Below are positions 4,880-5,001 of a DNA stretch of 5,001 nt, piece after piece. The position numbers were made by a program, and so were the translations under genes. Every line of letters starts with the position of its first letter. Within the stretch, counting starts at the first letter, position 1. The stretch is from JBOGJG01 sp050747825 (GTDB lineage: Bacteria > Acidobacteriota > UBA6911 > RPQK01 > JBOGJG01). The DNA lies in contig JBOGJG010000335.1 of the NCBI GenBank assembly GCA_050747825.1, positions 1 to 5,001 of the forward strand, given 5' to 3'. The notes below the pieces were generated by a model. That model was not told the origin of the DNA, searched no databases, and was given only the letters and a program-made list of their open reading frames with translations.

Positions 4880-5001
4880 GTGCTTCGTAACATAAATAAG
4901 TGCGCTATCGCTGGAGGCGATTTGACCCGTATTCAAGGCGCGAGGAAGGCGCCTATCGGGAATAGGCAACTGACGAGCAACGCTGAAGACGGGTCCAAGC
5001 G
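4880..5001. repeat. Structured inverted-repeat element reaching the right edge, MITE-like candidate (incomplete)
   Basis: The segment is dense in inverted repeats. The outer arms 4918-4934 (CGATTTGACCCGTATTC) and 4985-5001 (whose reverse complement is CGCTTGGACCCGTCTTC) match at 14 of 17 positions and may continue past the window. Inside are GCCTAT/ATAGGC with a five-nt loop (4951-4967) and GGCGC/GCGCC (4937-4953). Just outside is ATCGC/GCGAT with a five-nt loop (4907-4921). No transposase is visible. The minus strand has a frame open from 4999 to a TAG at 4879-4877, but it looks like a by-product of the repeat, not a gene. Such architecture fits a short non-autonomous mobile element or a dispersed structured repeat. 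Copy number is unknown from one window. Confidence 0.45.

Noticed and set aside
4877..4999. Minus-strand frame open for 41 codons from the right edge to TAG 4879-4877
   Set aside because: It coincides with the inverted-repeat element and has no recognisable domain; openness over 41 codons can be chance.

Overview
The window looks like part of a carbohydrate-catabolism locus from a Gram-negative bacterium with mid-range GC content. The Gram-negative reading rests on a predicted lipoprotein signal with a Ser at +2, an exported protein at the left edge, and strong GGAGG-type ribosome binding sites. Nothing in the sequence fixes the phylum; an uncultured, polysaccharide-using lineage is a guess.

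Layout. One tightly packed operon runs leftwards on the minus strand from about 3616 to the left edge. In transcription order it holds: a ketopantoate-reductase-family (PanE/ApbA) dehydrogenase (2699-3616); a UlaG-like metallo-beta-lactamase-fold hydrolase (1935-2699, sharing one base with the previous stop); a zinc-dependent medium-chain dehydrogenase (895-1917); a broken fumarylacetoacetate-hydrolase (FAH) family gene (630-898, ATGA overlap with the dehydrogenase); a broken sugar-binding lipoprotein gene of an ABC importer (224-605); and the first 51 codons of an exported protein that resembles secreted TIM-barrel glycoside hydrolases (1-155, runs off the window). An AraC-family regulator (3763-4698, plus strand) is divergent from the operon across a 146-bp intergenic region and is its likely controller.

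How the parts fit. An exported hydrolase, a sugar-binding lipoprotein, a polyol/sugar-acid-type Zn dehydrogenase, a lactonase-like MBL protein, a 2-keto/2-hydroxyacid dehydrogenase and an FAH-type diketo-acid hydrolase suggest uptake and oxidative breakdown of a sugar or sugar acid through lactone and diketo-acid intermediates. The pathway is inferred from families only; the substrate cannot be read from this sequence.

The most striking observation is that two adjacent genes keep recognisable N- and C-termini but have lost their middles, and each also carries a frame change. The FAH gene has lost its metal-binding centre and a second block between what would normally be two PGDV-type motifs. 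The binding-protein gene has lost most of both lobes and has one extra base in a short A run. Three flanking enzyme genes look full length, so the decay seems recent and local.

The right end (4699-5001) has no convincing gene. It holds a hairpin just after the regulator and, from about 4880, a highly structured element with nested inverted repeats that reaches the window edge and may be a MITE-like repeat. I found no clear new defence, mobile or RNA system. The strongest leads are the paired internal deletions, a metal-ligand substitution in the MBL protein, an NAD-type signature in the PanE-like protein, and the right-edge element.
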